Below are positions 33,546-44,772 of a stretch of DNA of 64,000 bases, piece by piece. The DNA comes from Liquorilactobacillus uvarum DSM 19971. Lineage in GTDB: Bacteria; Bacillota; Bacilli; Lactobacillales; Lactobacillaceae. The notes below the pieces were generated by a model, which worked only from the letters and a program-made list of their open reading frames with translations, was not told where the DNA came from and ran no database searches. Within the stretch, counting starts at the first letter, position 1. Every line of letters starts with the position of its first letter. Where the stretch lies: contig NZ_AZEG01000005.1 of NCBI RefSeq assembly GCF_001434935.1, positions 1 to 64,000 of the forward strand, read 5' to 3'. Made by a program: the position numbers and the translations under genes.

Positions 33546-34559
33546 TTAAATCGTTAACAGTTCAATAACACTCTGCCTAGGAATCCCTTGAAAATACTGA
33601 TTAAGATCAACATCTTCTAAAGCTTTTTCTATCTCATCTTTTTCAAACATACATCCTGCTAGTACTTTACTCAGCTCTGAAACAACATTAGTCCCAAAAA
33701 AATCACCGAAAAAAGTAATATTTTTGATTTTGCCCTTTTCAACTAAAATGCGAGCATCAATTGTTCCATTCGTAAAATGCTGTCTTTTTTTAACAGTAAA
33801 TTCTGGGGACTGGCCATAGACCCAATCCCAATTACTGTAAAGTTTTTCTTCAATTTTGGCAATCTGCTCCTCGTCATCCTTAGTCAGCTTGTATTCATAA
33901 TGACCAATTTGGCTGATATCGTTAACACCCAGAACATTTTTTATCAGTAAATCGCGAAACTCTTCTGTAGTAATATTTTTAAATTCAGGTGATAAATAAG
34001 GTCGCAAGTTCGTTACACGGCTGCGAACAGATTTAATGCCCTTTGATTTTATTTTGTCTAATGGAACGTTTAATGTCTTGGTAACTTCATCTGTATCTAC
34101 ATCTAACATCAATGTTCCATGCGAAAATGTTTTTCCTCCACGTGTATACATCGCATTTCCAGAAAACTTTTTCCCATCAACAACAATATCATTTCGTCCT
34201 GTAACCTCAGCCCCAGTGACGCCCATCTTGTGAAGAGCATCAACAATCGGTGCGACCATTGTTTTAAAATCCCCAAATTGGCGGCTATCCGCATCAACGA
34301 TAAAACTAAAACAAAGATTGCCCAAATCCTGATACATTGCGCCACCACCAGACAAACGCCGAGTGACCGTCACCTCTTTTTCTCGGCAGTATTTTTGATT
34401 GACTTCTTCCAACGTATTTTGATTGCGCCCCACAATTACACATGGTTTCTCGATATAGAATAACATTAACGGTAAAGTCAGTTTATCGTTATTCATTAGA
34501 TACTGTTCAGTTGCTAGATTCCTTCTGATATCAAATGTTGGCATTGCTACATACTGCAT
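33546..34559 (-). CDS. lplA: Lipoate-protein ligase, copy 2, end of the pdh operon
   Basis: 337 residues, full family motif set: RNLATEQYLM, VIVGRNQNTLEEV, RRLSGGGAMYQDLGN, GRNDIVVDGKKFSGNAMYT and a C-terminal domain beginning near NWDWVYGQSPEF. It starts 18 bases after pdhD on the same strand, before the operon terminator, so it is very likely the ligase that lipoylates the single lipoyl domain of the E2 encoded in this operon. Compared with copy 1 the catalytic half is mostly identical while the last 90 residues differ more, which points to an older duplication with divergence of the accessory domain. Confidence 0.93.
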   Translation of the reverse strand: MQYVAMPTFDIRRNLATEQYLMNNDKLTLPLMLFYIEKPCVIVGRNQNTLEEVNQKYCREKEVTVTRRLSGGGAMYQDLGNLCFSFIVDADSRQFGDFKTMVAPIVDALHKMGVTGAEVTGRNDIVVDGKKFSGNAMYTRGGKTFSHGTLMLDVDTDEVTKTLNVPLDKIKSKGIKSVRSRVTNLRPYLSPEFKNITTEEFRDLLIKNVLGVNDISQIGHYEYKLTKDDEEQIAKIEEKLYSNWDWVYGQSPEFTVKKRQHFTNGTIDARILVEKGKIKNITFFGDFFGTNVVSELSKVLAGCMFEKDEIEKALEDVDLNQYFQGIPRQSVIELLTI

Positions 34560-34577
34560 ATCGTTTACACTTCCTTG

Positions 34578-35984
34578 TCAGATATTAATTGGTAATCCCA
34601 AACCCAAATCAGCTACATCCATGATAGCTTCACTAACACTCGGATGCGGATGAATCGTCAAAGCAATATCTTCAACCGTTGCTCCGCTTTCAATTGCCAA
34701 AGTTAGTTCTGTAATCATATCACTAGCATTGGGCCCAACAATTTGTGCACCGACAAGAGCTTGGCTCTGCTTCTCAAAGACAATTCGGACAAAACCATCC
34801 GTACTGTTCATCGAAATTGCACGTCCATTTGCTGCAAAGGGAAATTGTGCTTTTTTAACATCCAGTCCCTGTTCCTTTGCTTCCTTCACAGTCAGACCTG
34901 TTGTCGCGATTTCGCTATCTGTATAACAGACAGCTGGCATTGCATGATAATCAACAGTTCCCTTCGAACCAGAAATAGCTTCTGCGGCTATTTTGCCCTC
35001 GTAACTGGCCTTATGTGCAAGCGCAGCCCCAACAACAACGTCTCCAACCGCAAAAATATTAGAAACACTCGTTCGACCCTGAGCATCCACATCAATCAAA
35101 CCACGCTTATCGATCTGTATTCCTAAATGTTCCAAGCCCATGTCAGATGTATTGGCACGTCGTCCAACACAAACCACACAATAATCCGCATGCAATTTTT
35201 TTTCTTCCCCATCGATCTCAAATGTTACAGTTACTCCATCATCATCTTGCTCTGTGTTTTTAGCCATTGCTTTTGTATAAATATCAACGTGCTGTGAACT
35301 AAAATGATGCTCAACGACTGAAACAAGGTCACGCTCATAATTTGCCAATATTCCGTCGGTGCCTTCCAAAATTGAGACATGTGCGCCTAAGTTAGCGTAT
35401 GCAGATGCCAACTCGCATCCAATATAACCACCTCCAACGACAATTAGTTCTTTAGGAACCTCTTCTAGCGCTAATGCACCCGTTGAATCCAGAACTCGTC
35501 CTTGAAATTTAAAATTAGGAATCTCTATCGGATGACTTCCTGTTGCAACAATCAAGTTATTGAAAGTGTATGTCTGTGCTTGATCGTTATTAATAACACG
35601 CAAGCTATGCTCATCCTTTAAAAATGCACTGCCCCATATTACATCTATATGATGCTTTTTAAATAAACTGGCTACACCGCCTGTTAGTTTATCAACGACC
35701 CCTTCTTTCTTCCACCTTTGCGTCTGTTTAAAGTCCAAAGTCGCCGCAGTAACCCGCAAACCCATATCTTGTGAACTCATTGCTGCTTGATAACGGTGTG
35801 CTGCCTCGATTAAAGCTTTGGATGGAATACAACCGACATTCAAACAAACACCGCCAATAAACTCGCGTTCAATAACAGTTACTTTCTGTCCCTTTTCGGC
35901 AGCTCTGATCGCCGCCACATAACCACCAGGCCCTGCTCCAACAACAACCGTGTCTAACTCAATCTCAAAATCTCCCACTACCAT
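34578..35984 (-). CDS. pdhD: Dihydrolipoamide dehydrogenase (E3)
   Basis: Flavoprotein that reoxidises dihydrolipoyl-E2 with NAD+. 468 residues: FAD motif VVVGAGPGGYVAAI (13-26), redox disulfide GGVCLNVGCIPSK (Cys47, Cys52), NAD motif VVGGGYIGCELASAYANLG, FAVGDVV, and the C-terminal active-site HPHPSVSEA. Unlike some E3 proteins it has no N-terminal lipoyl domain. Eight bases separate it from pdhC. Last PDH subunit of the operon before lplA. Confidence 0.96.
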   Translation of the reverse strand: MVVGDFEIELDTVVVGAGPGGYVAAIRAAEKGQKVTVIEREFIGGVCLNVGCIPSKALIEAAHRYQAAMSSQDMGLRVTAATLDFKQTQRWKKEGVVDKLTGGVASLFKKHHIDVIWGSAFLKDEHSLRVINNDQAQTYTFNNLIVATGSHPIEIPNFKFQGRVLDSTGALALEEVPKELIVVGGGYIGCELASAYANLGAHVSILEGTDGILANYERDLVSVVEHHFSSQHVDIYTKAMAKNTEQDDDGVTVTFEIDGEEKKLHADYCVVCVGRRANTSDMGLEHLGIQIDKRGLIDVDAQGRTSVSNIFAVGDVVVGAALAHKASYEGKIAAEAISGSKGTVDYHAMPAVCYTDSEIATTGLTVKEAKEQGLDVKKAQFPFAANGRAISMNSTDGFVRIVFEKQSQALVGAQIVGPNASDMITELTLAIESGATVEDIALTIHPHPSVSEAIMDVADLGLGLPINI

Positions 35985-35991
35985 ATTGTCG

Positions 35992-37320
35992 TCATCCTTC
36001 CATTAATAAAAGTTCTGGATCGCTCAATAATTCATTTAGTCGATTGAGGGCTCTTTGAGCAGTTGCCCCATCAATTACACGGTGATCAAAAGATAAGGAT
36101 AATTTCATAACATATGCTGCTTTTACTTCATCGTCCACTATGATAGGTTCCTTTTTGATTCTGCCGACTCCTAGTATCGCAACTTCAGGCCAATTAATGA
36201 CAGGTGTAAAAAAGCCACCACCAATTGAACCAATATTTGTTATGGACATGCTACTGTGTTGCATGTCATTTCCACGCAATTTGCTGTCTTTGGCTTTTTG
36301 AGTATTTTCACTTATCTGACGTGCGATAGAAAAAAGGCTCTTTTCATCCGCATGTTTAATATTTGGAACAAGTAACCCGCGATCGGTGTCCGTTGCGACA
36401 CCGATATTGATGTAATTACGATAAACAATTTCTTGTTTTTCCATATCGACTCTGGAATTAAAGATAGGGTATTCACGCAAAATAACTGCCAATGCTTTCA
36501 CGATATAGGCCAAGAAAGTTAAGCGAGCATTCCTGTTTGCAGCCATTTCTTTATATTTTTTACGATGTGCCCATAGTTTATCTACCACCACGTCATCAAA
36601 CACTGTCACATGCGGTATCTCGCTCTTACTGCGAACCATTGCTTTGGCCGTTGCCTTACGGATACCAGACATTTTTTCCCTTGTTTCCGGCCAGTCACCT
36701 GCAACAGACACTGATACGGTCTTTTCAGTTTCCTGCTTCGCTGGCTCGGGTGTGACTGCTGGTCCATTTTTAAGAAAAGCATCAACATCTTCACGTGTGA
36801 CATGACCATGTTTGCCGGTCCCGTTAACCTGTTTTAAATCGACACTCTGCTGCCGAGCATAAACTCTGACAGCCGGCATGGCTAAAACAGGTAAACTGCG
36901 GTCTGCTTGTTCAGAAACTGGCTCTTCTTCTTGGAAATTTTTTTCAATATTCGTTTCCGCTGCTCGTTTTGGCGCGGTCTTAGAGGCCGGAGCAGCAGGT
37001 GTCTGCTCGACAGATTCTGGAGCCTTCTCTTCCTCTGCTGGTTCGGAACCCTTTTCTTGCGCTCCAGCGGGAAGATCTCCCTCTATTTCAAATTCAACGA
37101 GTCCTTGTCCAACCTCTGCTGTTTCGCCTTCCTCGACTAAGATCTTCTTAATCGTGCCTGAAACTGGCGAAGGTATCTCTTCAACTGATTTATCATTTTC
37201 AATCTCTAATAAATCATCATCTTCTTTTAAGACATCACCTGGTTTAACATACCATTGGGCAACAGTCCCTTCAGAAATTCCTTCACCAATGTCAGGCAAC
37301 TTGAATTGGTATACGCTCAT
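35992..37320 (-). CDS. pdhC: Dihydrolipoamide acetyltransferase (E2)
   Basis: Core of the pyruvate dehydrogenase complex. 442 residues in order: one lipoyl domain (1-80, lipoylated K44 in ENDKSVEEIP), an Ala/Pro/Glu-rich linker, the peripheral subunit-binding domain (about 145-185, MPAVRVYARQQ and GTGKHGHVTREDVDAF), a second linker, and the catalytic domain (about 215-442) ending with LSFDHRVIDGATAQRAL that holds the HxxxDG active site. Single lipoyl domain as in many Firmicutes. Located between pdhB and pdhD with 11 and 7 bases of spacing. Confidence 0.96.
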   Translation of the reverse strand: MSVYQFKLPDIGEGISEGTVAQWYVKPGDVLKEDDDLLEIENDKSVEEIPSPVSGTIKKILVEEGETAEVGQGLVEFEIEGDLPAGAQEKGSEPAEEEKAPESVEQTPAAPASKTAPKRAAETNIEKNFQEEEPVSEQADRSLPVLAMPAVRVYARQQSVDLKQVNGTGKHGHVTREDVDAFLKNGPAVTPEPAKQETEKTVSVSVAGDWPETREKMSGIRKATAKAMVRSKSEIPHVTVFDDVVVDKLWAHRKKYKEMAANRNARLTFLAYIVKALAVILREYPIFNSRVDMEKQEIVYRNYINIGVATDTDRGLLVPNIKHADEKSLFSIARQISENTQKAKDSKLRGNDMQHSSMSITNIGSIGGGFFTPVINWPEVAILGVGRIKKEPIIVDDEVKAAYVMKLSLSFDHRVIDGATAQRALNRLNELLSDPELLLMEG

Positions 37321-37331
37321 TTTTTTGCCTC

Positions 37332-38309
37332 CTAGAAATTCATGTTTTCTTTTACTTTATCGACAATGTCCTGTTTGTTTGGCAGCCAATCGCTCTCGGC
37401 TTCGCTGAAAGGATATGGTGTATTCGGTGCAGCAATTCGGCCAATAGGAGCTTCAAGATAGAGAATCCCCTTTTCTGCAATCAATGCAGCAACCTGTGCA
37501 CCCACGCCAGCTTGTTTCTGAGCTTCTTGAACTATAACAACCCGCCCGGTCTTCTTAACAGAATCCAAAATTGCTTCTTCATCTATTGGAGAAACTGTTC
37601 GCAGATCGACAACCTCAGCTTTTATACCTTGCTTGGCAAGTTCTTGCGCGGCTTTCAAGCTCTCACGAACCATTGCACCATAGGAAATAATACTTATATC
37701 CGTGCCTTCTAATGCAACTTTTGCTTTATCGAGCGGTACTGTATACGCCTCTTCAGGAACCTCTTCTTTGAAAGAACGATACAACTTCATATGTTCCAGA
37801 AAAACAACCGGATCATTTGAACGAATCGCAGAGATCAACAAACCTTTCGCATCATACGGATTACTAGGAATGACAACACGTAAACCAGGCATTTGCGCAA
37901 CGAGTCCTTCCAAACTATCAGCGTGCAATTCTGGAGTGTGCACCCCACCACCGAAAGGTGCCCGGATTGTAACCGGCATTTTTCGCGTACCGCCCAAACG
38001 AAAATGCATTCGTGAAATATGGCCTGCTATTTCATCCATTGCTTCATAGACAAAACCAAAGAACTGAATTTCGGGAACAACTCGGAATCCTTGCAGTGCA
38101 AGTCCTGCAGCCAAACCGCCGATCCCAGATTCAGCTAAGGGTGTATCGAAAACACGTTCATTTCCATATTTATCATGCAGTCCCTCTGTTGCACGGAAGA
38201 CCCCGCCGTTTTTACCAACATCTTCACCAAAAACTAAGACCTTTTCATCACGTGCCAGTTCTTCATCTAGTGCTTCCGTGATAGCCTTGATCATTGTTTT
38301 TTTAGCCAT
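37332..38309 (-). CDS. pdhB: Pyruvate dehydrogenase E1 beta subunit
   Basis: 325 residues. With PdhA it forms the TPP-dependent E1 heterotetramer that decarboxylates pyruvate. Motifs: [20 protein letters not shown] at the N-terminus, [59 protein letters not shown] and the C-terminal [15 protein letters not shown] followed by [15 protein letters not shown]. Two bases separate it from pdhA. Branched-chain oxoacid E1 is the alternative within the family; the operon set (pdhABCD plus lplA) and motif pattern favour pyruvate. Confidence 0.94.
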   Translation of the reverse strand: MAKKTMIKAITEALDEELARDEKVLVFGEDVGKNGGVFRATEGLHDKYGNERVFDTPLAESGIGGLAAGLALQGFRVVPEIQFFGFVYEAMDEIAGHISRMHFRLGGTRKMPVTIRAPFGGGVHTPELHADSLEGLVAQMPGLRVVIPSNPYDAKGLLISAIRSNDPVVFLEHMKLYRSFKEEVPEEAYTVPLDKAKVALEGTDISIISYGAMVRESLKAAQELAKQGIKAEVVDLRTVSPIDEEAILDSVKKTGRVVIVQEAQKQAGVGAQVAALIAEKGILYLEAPIGRIAAPNTPYPFSEAESDWLPNKQDIVDKVKENMNF

Positions 38310-38311
38310 AA

Positions 38312-39436
<1,125 letters not shown>

Positions 39437-39522
39437 TCACTGCGGTAACTACTTACTAGATAACATAACCTTTGATATAATAAAAGGAATTAGAATTATG
39501 CATCTATCATGCTCAGAACTTT

Positions 39523-39537
39523 AGGGACCGCTTGCAT
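39523..39537 (-). promoter_or_regulatory. Possible catabolite-responsive element upstream of pdhA
   Basis: Minus strand ATGCAAGCGGTCCCT matches the cre consensus WTGNAARCGNWWWCA at 12 of 15 positions; the first ten are perfect, the distal half is poor. I could not assign a good -35/-10 pair for pdhA in this region. Confidence 0.25.
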
Positions 39538-39717
39538 CTAAATTGTAACCCCTTTCAGATAAAAACAAAACATTGTTGATTTTGTAACATACTTAATTAT
39601 CAGTTATTTCAACTTGGCACTTGACCATATTTCAGTGATTTTTTCTGCATTCAACATCTTTGTGATAAACAAAACAATATACTGTAAACTTATATTCGAA
39701 CTAGGAGGTCTATTGCT

Positions 39718-39867
39718 ATGGAAGAAGTTTTTAATGTAATTGGATCATTATTTGCGGCCTTGGCAAGTGATATATTAGGTGTCACAAAACTTGTACGATC
39801 AAAAAAAGCATTGACCACTCCACAACAGTGTTCAATGCTTTTTTACATTCTATTTGATAAGACGTAA
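39718..39867 (+). CDS. 49-codon micro-ORF containing its own terminator (non-stop candidate)
   Basis: AGGAGG lies 9 bases before the ATG. The N-terminal 30 residues begin MEEVFNVIGSLFAALASDIL and end in VTKLVRSKK; they look like an amphipathic helix with a basic end, reminiscent of small membrane-active peptides. From codon 29 onward the reading frame runs into a strong bidirectional terminator, and the stop codon at 39865-39867 lies beyond its T-run, so most transcripts would end near codon 43 without a stop. The frame beyond that point may be accidental. A TATACT -10 lies about 35 bases upstream, with no good -35. No relatives recognised. Confidence 0.45.
   Translation: MEEVFNVIGSLFAALASDILGVTKLVRSKKALTTPQQCSMLFYILFDKT
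39801..39844. terminator. Bidirectional terminator inside the micro-ORF
   Basis: Arms 39801-39818 and 39828-39844 pair with one mismatch around a 9-base loop; A7 and T6 flank it. It serves the micro-ORF transcript on the plus strand, and the opposite-strand GtrB-like gene, which ends about 40 bases to the right. Confidence 0.85.
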
Positions 39868-39882
39868 TTATAAACTAAAAAC

Positions 39883-40815
39883 CTATTTTTTCTCTCTGAC
39901 GATATAGACCGGACGATGTTTGGCTTCCAGATAGATATTGGCAATATATTTACCCACGATGCCCAAACAAAACAGCTGCATTCCGCCAACTAAAAGAACA
40001 AGTGTCACTATTGATGCCCAGCCGTCAACACTTCCTCCATAAACAAGTTTGCGAATAATGATGAAAATCATCGCTGCACCTGACCCCATAAATGAGAAAA
40101 ATCCGACAAATGATGCAATTGAAAGCGGAGCATCAGAAAAGTTGACGATGCCATCTAAAGAATATTTAAATAACTTCCAAAATGACCAGGAAGTATTACC
40201 AGCCACTCGATCACGATTTTGATATTCCAAATACTTAGTCTTGAATCCGACCCAGCTAAAAAGCCCTTTTGAAAATCGATTATATTCGCTCAATTTTAGA
40301 ATAGAGTCAACAACTTGTCTGGTCATCAACCGATAATCCCGCACCCCATCAAGGATGGGTGTGTTGGAAATCTTATTAATAATTTTGTAGAACATGTTGG
40401 AGAAAAACGAACGGATAGGCGGTTCCCCGCTGCGGTCTGTCCGCCTTGTTCCTACCACATCGTATCCTTCATCCTCAATACCGGCAAGCATTTCTGCCAG
40501 CTGTTCTGGCGGATCTTGAAGATCAACATCCATCACAGCGATGTAATCACCTGTTGAATAACTCAATCCAGCATACAAAGCCGATTCTTTACCAAAGTTT
40601 CTTGAAAAAGATACATAATGAACATGTTTAGGATCCCTTTGCTGCAGTTCTTTCAGTTCCTTCAAGGTATCATCTCTTGAACCATCATCAATAAAAATAT
40701 ATTCGAGCTCATTACCTCTGAGTTGCGTTTTAACCCCCTCGAGTGCCTTATAAAAAAGCGGTACTGTTTCTTGTTCGTTGTAACAAGGTACAACAAGTGA
40801 AATTAACTTATTCAT
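39883..40815 (-). CDS. GtrB-like polyprenyl-phosphate glycosyltransferase (GT2)
   Basis: 310 residues. GT2 catalytic domain with VVPCYNEQETVPLFY, FIDDGSRDDTL, SRNFGKESALYAGL and MDVDLQDPPEQLAEML (DxD), then two C-terminal helices at about 232-257 and 268-290, and a basic tail. This matches GtrB/YkcC/DPMS-type enzymes that make undecaprenyl-phosphate glucose or a similar lipid-linked monosaccharide for GT-C transferases or a wall polymer. No GtrA-like flippase is adjacent. It could supply donors to the PTPS_related and GT-C proteins at 10-18 kb; this is inference. Confidence 0.88.
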   Translation of the reverse strand: MNKLISLVVPCYNEQETVPLFYKALEGVKTQLRGNELEYIFIDDGSRDDTLKELKELQQRDPKHVHYVSFSRNFGKESALYAGLSYSTGDYIAVMDVDLQDPPEQLAEMLAGIEDEGYDVVGTRRTDRSGEPPIRSFFSNMFYKIINKISNTPILDGVRDYRLMTRQVVDSILKLSEYNRFSKGLFSWVGFKTKYLEYQNRDRVAGNTSWSFWKLFKYSLDGIVNFSDAPLSIASFVGFFSFMGSGAAMIFIIIRKLVYGGSVDGWASIVTLVLLVGGMQLFCLGIVGKYIANIYLEAKHRPVYIVREKK

Positions 40816-41031
40816 TGATTGGTATCTCCTTATCGACTTAAATCTAATAATTTAACTCATAGTAAAAAGTTTATTTGCTCAGTTTCATATTTGCCATCAA
40901 TTACTATGCTGATTATACAGTCTTTTGCTTTGTTTATTAACCCCAACAGGTTCTTTTATTTTCCAAGTACAAATTTCTTCAAATAAAGGTATAATGACTT
41001 TAAATTACTAACTCAGATAGGAAGATGTCAA

Positions 41032-41271
41032 TTGGAAAAAATCAAAACAAAGTTGCGCTTGGCCTTCGCATTTCTAAGTATCCTTTTTATCCCTTTATTA
41101 CTGGCAACTATTTGGGCTCTTTCTACTTCAAACAAATGGATTATTTTTAGTATCTTTTTGCTCGACTTCTTTTACCTGACGGTAGAGTCAACATTGCTCT
41201 CTATTCTGGTATTTGAGACACTTAGAAAAAGAAAAAAAGATAAAGAAGATGAAGAAAAGAAAGGCAAATAG
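41032..41271 (+). CDS. Small two-helix membrane protein
   Basis: 79 residues from a TTG that lies 7 bases after AGGAAG. Two hydrophobic segments (about 10-28 and 36-62) and a highly charged tail ending in KRKKDKEDEEKKGK. TATAAT at 40990-40995 is the likely -10. No family recognised with confidence; similar small proteins are common in lactobacilli. It is flanked by a divergent GtrB-like gene and a convergent mnmG, so it forms its own unit ending at the terminator directly after its stop. Confidence 0.65.
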   Translation: MEKIKTKLRLAFAFLSILFIPLLLATIWALSTSNKWIIFSIFLLDFFYLTVESTLLSILVFETLRKRKKDKEDEEKKGK

Positions 41272-41334
41272 AAAACCCGCATCCTATTTTATCGTACCCC
41301 GTTACTTGAGGTAAGACAAACTGATGCGGGTTTT
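41272..41334. terminator. Bidirectional terminator, small membrane protein / mnmG
   Basis: Arms AAAACCCGCATC (41272-41283) and GATGCGGGTTTT (41323-41334) pair perfectly over a 39-base loop that can fold further; a T6 run follows. The mnmG stop codon is 5 bases beyond. Confidence 0.8.
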
Positions 41335-41338
41335 TTAA

Positions 41339-43243
41339 TTAAACTTTAGCAATCTTTCCTTGTTCAATGTATATGGCTAAAATAGATAGATCAGCCGGGT
41401 TCACCCCACTTATCCGACTAGCTTGTGCCAGCGTAGCAGGCTGAATCTTCTTAAGTTTTTGCTGTGCTTCAGTTGCAAGACCTTCGATCGCGTCATAATC
41501 AATTCGGTCTGGTATTTTCTTGGCTTCCATCCGTTTCAGCTTCTCAACTTTTTGATAAGCCTTTTTGATATACCCATCATATTTTATTTGAATCTCAACC
41601 TGCTCAATGACTCTACGATCTAAAGGTCGTTCAGGTGCCGGAATAAATTTTAATAGATCGGTATACTTAACTTCTGGCCGTCGCAAAAATTCATTTGCCA
41701 ATACCCCATCTTTGAGCGGCGCGTCGCCTTTAACAGCTAAAAAAGTATTAACCTCATCATTAGGTTTGATCCTAAACTCTCCCAAACGTTTTTTCTCAGC
41801 CTCAATGGCAGCTTTCTTGGTCTCAAATGCTTCATAACGTTGATCTGAAATCAAGCCCAACTTGTGGCCTAACTCCGTCAATCTTAAATCAGCGTTATCA
41901 TGACGCAAAATTAAACGGTATTCCGCACGCGAAGTCAGCAAGCGATAAGGTTCATTTGTTCCCTTAGTAACCAGATCATCGACCATCACACCAATATAAG
42001 CATCACTGCGCTTCAGAACAATCTCTTCCTTGCCCAGCGCATGACATCCAGCATTAATTCCTGCCAGCATCCCCTGACCTGCCGCTTCTTCATAACCGGA
42101 AGTTCCATTTGTTTGTCCAGCAGTGTATAAACCACTGATCAATTTTGTTTCTAAAGTTGCTCTCAATTGGTAAGGTGAAACGATATCGTATTCAATCGCA
42201 TAACCAGGGCGCATCATTTCAGCGTTCTCCAGACCCTTAATTGAATGAACCATTTTCTGCTGAATTTCCTCGGGCATCGAAGTTGAGAGCCCTTGCAAAT
42301 AATACTCATCTGTATTGCGTCCTTCTGGCTCAATAAAAAGTTGATGTCGCGGTTTGTCCGCAAAACGAACAATCTTGTCTTCTATAGAAGGACAATATCG
42401 TGGACCAACGCCTTCGATGAGTCCGGAAAACATTGGAGCACGGTCGAGATTCGCACGGATCATTTTATGTGTTACTTCATTAGTATAAGTCAACCAACAC
42501 GATAGCTGGTCCTTAACTGCCAAATAGTCTTTATCATTAGATTCAAAACTAAAATGGTTAGGTTCGGCGTCGCCTTTTTGTTCCTCTGTCTGATCATAAT
42601 CAATTGTATTTCCATCGACACGTGGCGGGGTTCCTGTTTTGAACCTTTTCAATTCAAATCCCAGCTTCTCCAAATTGCCTGACAGTTTCATTGATGGCTG
42701 AGAATTGTTCGGACCGGAAGAGTACATTAGCTCTCCGATAATAATTTTTCCCCGAGCTGCTGTCCCTGTGGTTAAAACCACACTCTTTGCACCATAGCGT
42801 GCACCAGTATTAGTAATAACACCCTTAACAACATTATTTTCAACAATTAAGTCATCAACAATTCCTTGCCGCAAAGTCAGGTTAGGCTCACGCTCAATTG
42901 TATGCTTCATCTCAATCGAATATGCACGTTTATCAGCCTGTGCACGCAATGCACGGACTGCAGGCCCTTTGCCTGTATTAAGCATTCTCATCTGGACATA
43001 GGTTTTGTCGATGTTGCGTCCCATTTCACCGCCGAGTGCGTCCACTTCACGAACAACAATTCCCTTTGCCGGTCCTCCAATTGAAGGATTGCAAGGCATA
43101 AAAGCTACCATCTCAAGATTAATCGTCATTAAAAGTGTCTTATTTCCCATTCGAGCTGCTGCCAGAGCTGCTTCGCATCCAGCATGACCAGCACCAACCA
43201 CAATCACATCATATGTTTTGCTTACATATTGTTTTACTTCCAT
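41339..43243 (-). CDS. mnmG: tRNA uridine-34 modification enzyme MnmG (GidA)
   Basis: FAD enzyme that with MnmE places carboxymethylaminomethyl groups on U34 of certain tRNAs. 634 residues: [19 protein letters not shown] (FAD motif), [24 protein letters not shown]-type region, [35 protein letters not shown], and the C-terminal domain with [10 protein letters not shown] and [15 protein letters not shown]. It follows mnmE by 36 bases. The usual rpmH-rnpA-yidC-jag neighbours of the origin region are absent upstream, so this pair seems relocated compared with many Firmicutes. Confidence 0.97.
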   Translation of the reverse strand: MEVKQYVSKTYDVIVVGAGHAGCEAALAAARMGNKTLLMTINLEMVAFMPCNPSIGGPAKGIVVREVDALGGEMGRNIDKTYVQMRMLNTGKGPAVRALRAQADKRAYSIEMKHTIEREPNLTLRQGIVDDLIVENNVVKGVITNTGARYGAKSVVLTTGTAARGKIIIGELMYSSGPNNSQPSMKLSGNLEKLGFELKRFKTGTPPRVDGNTIDYDQTEEQKGDAEPNHFSFESNDKDYLAVKDQLSCWLTYTNEVTHKMIRANLDRAPMFSGLIEGVGPRYCPSIEDKIVRFADKPRHQLFIEPEGRNTDEYYLQGLSTSMPEEIQQKMVHSIKGLENAEMMRPGYAIEYDIVSPYQLRATLETKLISGLYTAGQTNGTSGYEEAAGQGMLAGINAGCHALGKEEIVLKRSDAYIGVMVDDLVTKGTNEPYRLLTSRAEYRLILRHDNADLRLTELGHKLGLISDQRYEAFETKKAAIEAEKKRLGEFRIKPNDEVNTFLAVKGDAPLKDGVLANEFLRRPEVKYTDLLKFIPAPERPLDRRVIEQVEIQIKYDGYIKKAYQKVEKLKRMEAKKIPDRIDYDAIEGLATEAQQKLKKIQPATLAQASRISGVNPADLSILAIYIEQGKIAKV

Positions 43244-43279
43244 TTCAATCTCCCACTATACACTTAAAGGTTAGTTTTA

Positions 43280-44668
43280 TTATTTTCCTAAACAGAATTG
43301 ACTGAATAACTGGTTCAAAAGTTCATCTTGATAACTGTCGCCAGTGATTTCGCCCAAGAGCTCCCAGCAAGTTGTCATATCAATCTGGACCAAATCAACA
43401 GGCATATTCGCTTCAATTCCTTGGAGTACATTGTCTAATGCATCTTCGGCTTGGTTAAGCAAAGCAATATGCCTTGCGTTCGTAACCATAATCGTTGTCT
43501 GGCTATTTTCAATACCGCCAAAAAACAATTTGGCAATTTTTTCTTCAAGCTGGTCAAGCCCCTCATTTTTCAAAACAGAGGTCGTTTGCAGCTCATCCGC
43601 ACCAACTCTTTTTGTCAGCTTTTCAATTTCAATTTGCTGTTGCAGATCAACTTTATTCAGAAGAACAATTCTTTTTTTATCATCTGTTAAATCGATCAGT
43701 TTTCTATCCTGCTCAGTGAGCTTTTGGCTGCTATCAAGAACCAGCATCACCAAATCAGCTTGCTCAATCGCCTTCCTAGAACGTTCAACACCAATTTTTT
43801 CAACTTTATCGGACGTGTCATGGATTCCGGCTGTATCGATCAGCTTTAAAGGAACTCCATGGACATTCACGTATTCTTCAATGACATCACGTGTCGTTCC
43901 TGCTACATCTGTTACAATTGCTTTATCTTCATGCAGCAAGTGGTTCAGCAAACTGGACTTCCCCACGTTTGGCCGTCCAACAATAGCTGTCGCCAAGCCC
44001 TCTCTTAAAACCTTGCCTTGTTTGGCAGTTTGTAGCAGCTGCTGGATTCTTCCTTTTACATCAATTGCTTTTTCTTTGAGGAGACGCGTTGTCATCTCCT
44101 CAACAGCATCATATTCTGGATAATCTATATTAACCTCGACTTGTGCCAACACATCTAAAATATCCTGGCGCAGATTTTTAATAAGATGAGACAGGTTTCC
44201 ATCCAATTGATTCAAAGCAACTTTCATTGAACGATCAGTTTTAGCTCTAATCAGATCCATTACGGCCTCAGCTTGTGATAGATCTATTCGACCATGCAAA
44301 AAAGCACGCTTAGTGAATTCTCCAGGTTCGGCAAGGCGAGCCCCATTGCTCAGCAACAGCTGCAGAATACGATTAGTCGCTACTATTCCGCCATGGCAGT
44401 TGATCTCAATTATATCCTCGCGTGTGAATGTTTTAGGTGCCCGCATAACAGAAACCATTACCTCATCTACTTCTTGTTTCGTTTTAGGATCAATAATATG
44501 CCCATAATTGATGGTATGGCTCGCAACTTGCGAGAGGTTTTTTCCCTTGAAAACCTTCTCTGCGACTAGAATTGCTTCTTCTCCACTTAAACGAACAATT
44601 GAGATTGCTCCTTCACCTGGTGGAGTAGAAATAGCAGCAATCGTGTCAAACTCTGTTGTTGTCAACAA
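43280..44668 (-). CDS. mnmE: tRNA modification GTPase MnmE (TrmE)
   Basis: Potassium-dependent GTPase partner of MnmG. About 462 residues from the TTG at 44668: N-terminal folate-binding domain ([20 protein letters not shown]), helical domain, GTPase insert with [15 protein letters not shown], switch segment [27 protein letters not shown] and NKVD, and C-terminal FCLGK with the conserved Cys. AGGAGG lies 6 bases before this TTG and 9 before the next TTG, so either may be the start; an upstream in-frame start at 44704 lies inside a hairpin. A promoter and terminator-like hairpin precede it. Confidence 0.95.
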   Translation of the reverse strand: MLTTTEFDTIAAISTPPGEGAISIVRLSGEEAILVAEKVFKGKNLSQVASHTINYGHIIDPKTKQEVDEVMVSVMRAPKTFTREDIIEINCHGGIVATNRILQLLLSNGARLAEPGEFTKRAFLHGRIDLSQAEAVMDLIRAKTDRSMKVALNQLDGNLSHLIKNLRQDILDVLAQVEVNIDYPEYDAVEEMTTRLLKEKAIDVKGRIQQLLQTAKQGKVLREGLATAIVGRPNVGKSSLLNHLLHEDKAIVTDVAGTTRDVIEEYVNVHGVPLKLIDTAGIHDTSDKVEKIGVERSRKAIEQADLVMLVLDSSQKLTEQDRKLIDLTDDKKRIVLLNKVDLQQQIEIEKLTKRVGADELQTTSVLKNEGLDQLEEKIAKLFFGGIENSQTTIMVTNARHIALLNQAEDALDNVLQGIEANMPVDLVQIDMTTCWELLGEITGDSYQDELLNQLFSQFCLGK

Positions 44669-44690
44669 GTTCTTCCTCCTTTTAGACAAT

Positions 44691-44733
44691 AAAAAAAGCG
44701 CCACTCCACGCCAAAAAACGTGGACAAAGCACT
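44691..44733 (-). terminator. Terminator-like hairpin in the mnmE leader
   Basis: Minus strand: AGTGC pairs with GCGCT (one G-U) and CCACG with CGTGG, separated by a 5-base internal loop, followed by T7. It lies between the mnmE promoter and the ribosome site, so it may reduce or regulate transcription into mnmE rather than end an upstream gene; none lies upstream on this strand nearby. Confidence 0.5.
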
Positions 44734-44772
44734 TTGACTACTTTATCAATTAAGATAAGAATGATTGCTTAT

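Noticed and set aside
36878-37408. 176-codon plus-strand frame opposite pdhC
   Set aside because: Mirror of the low-complexity E2 linker; no ribosome site, no family motif.
43344-44123. 259-codon open frame opposite mnmE
   Set aside because: It is the antisense shadow of a secure mnmE; Ser/Phe-rich with no ribosome site or domain.
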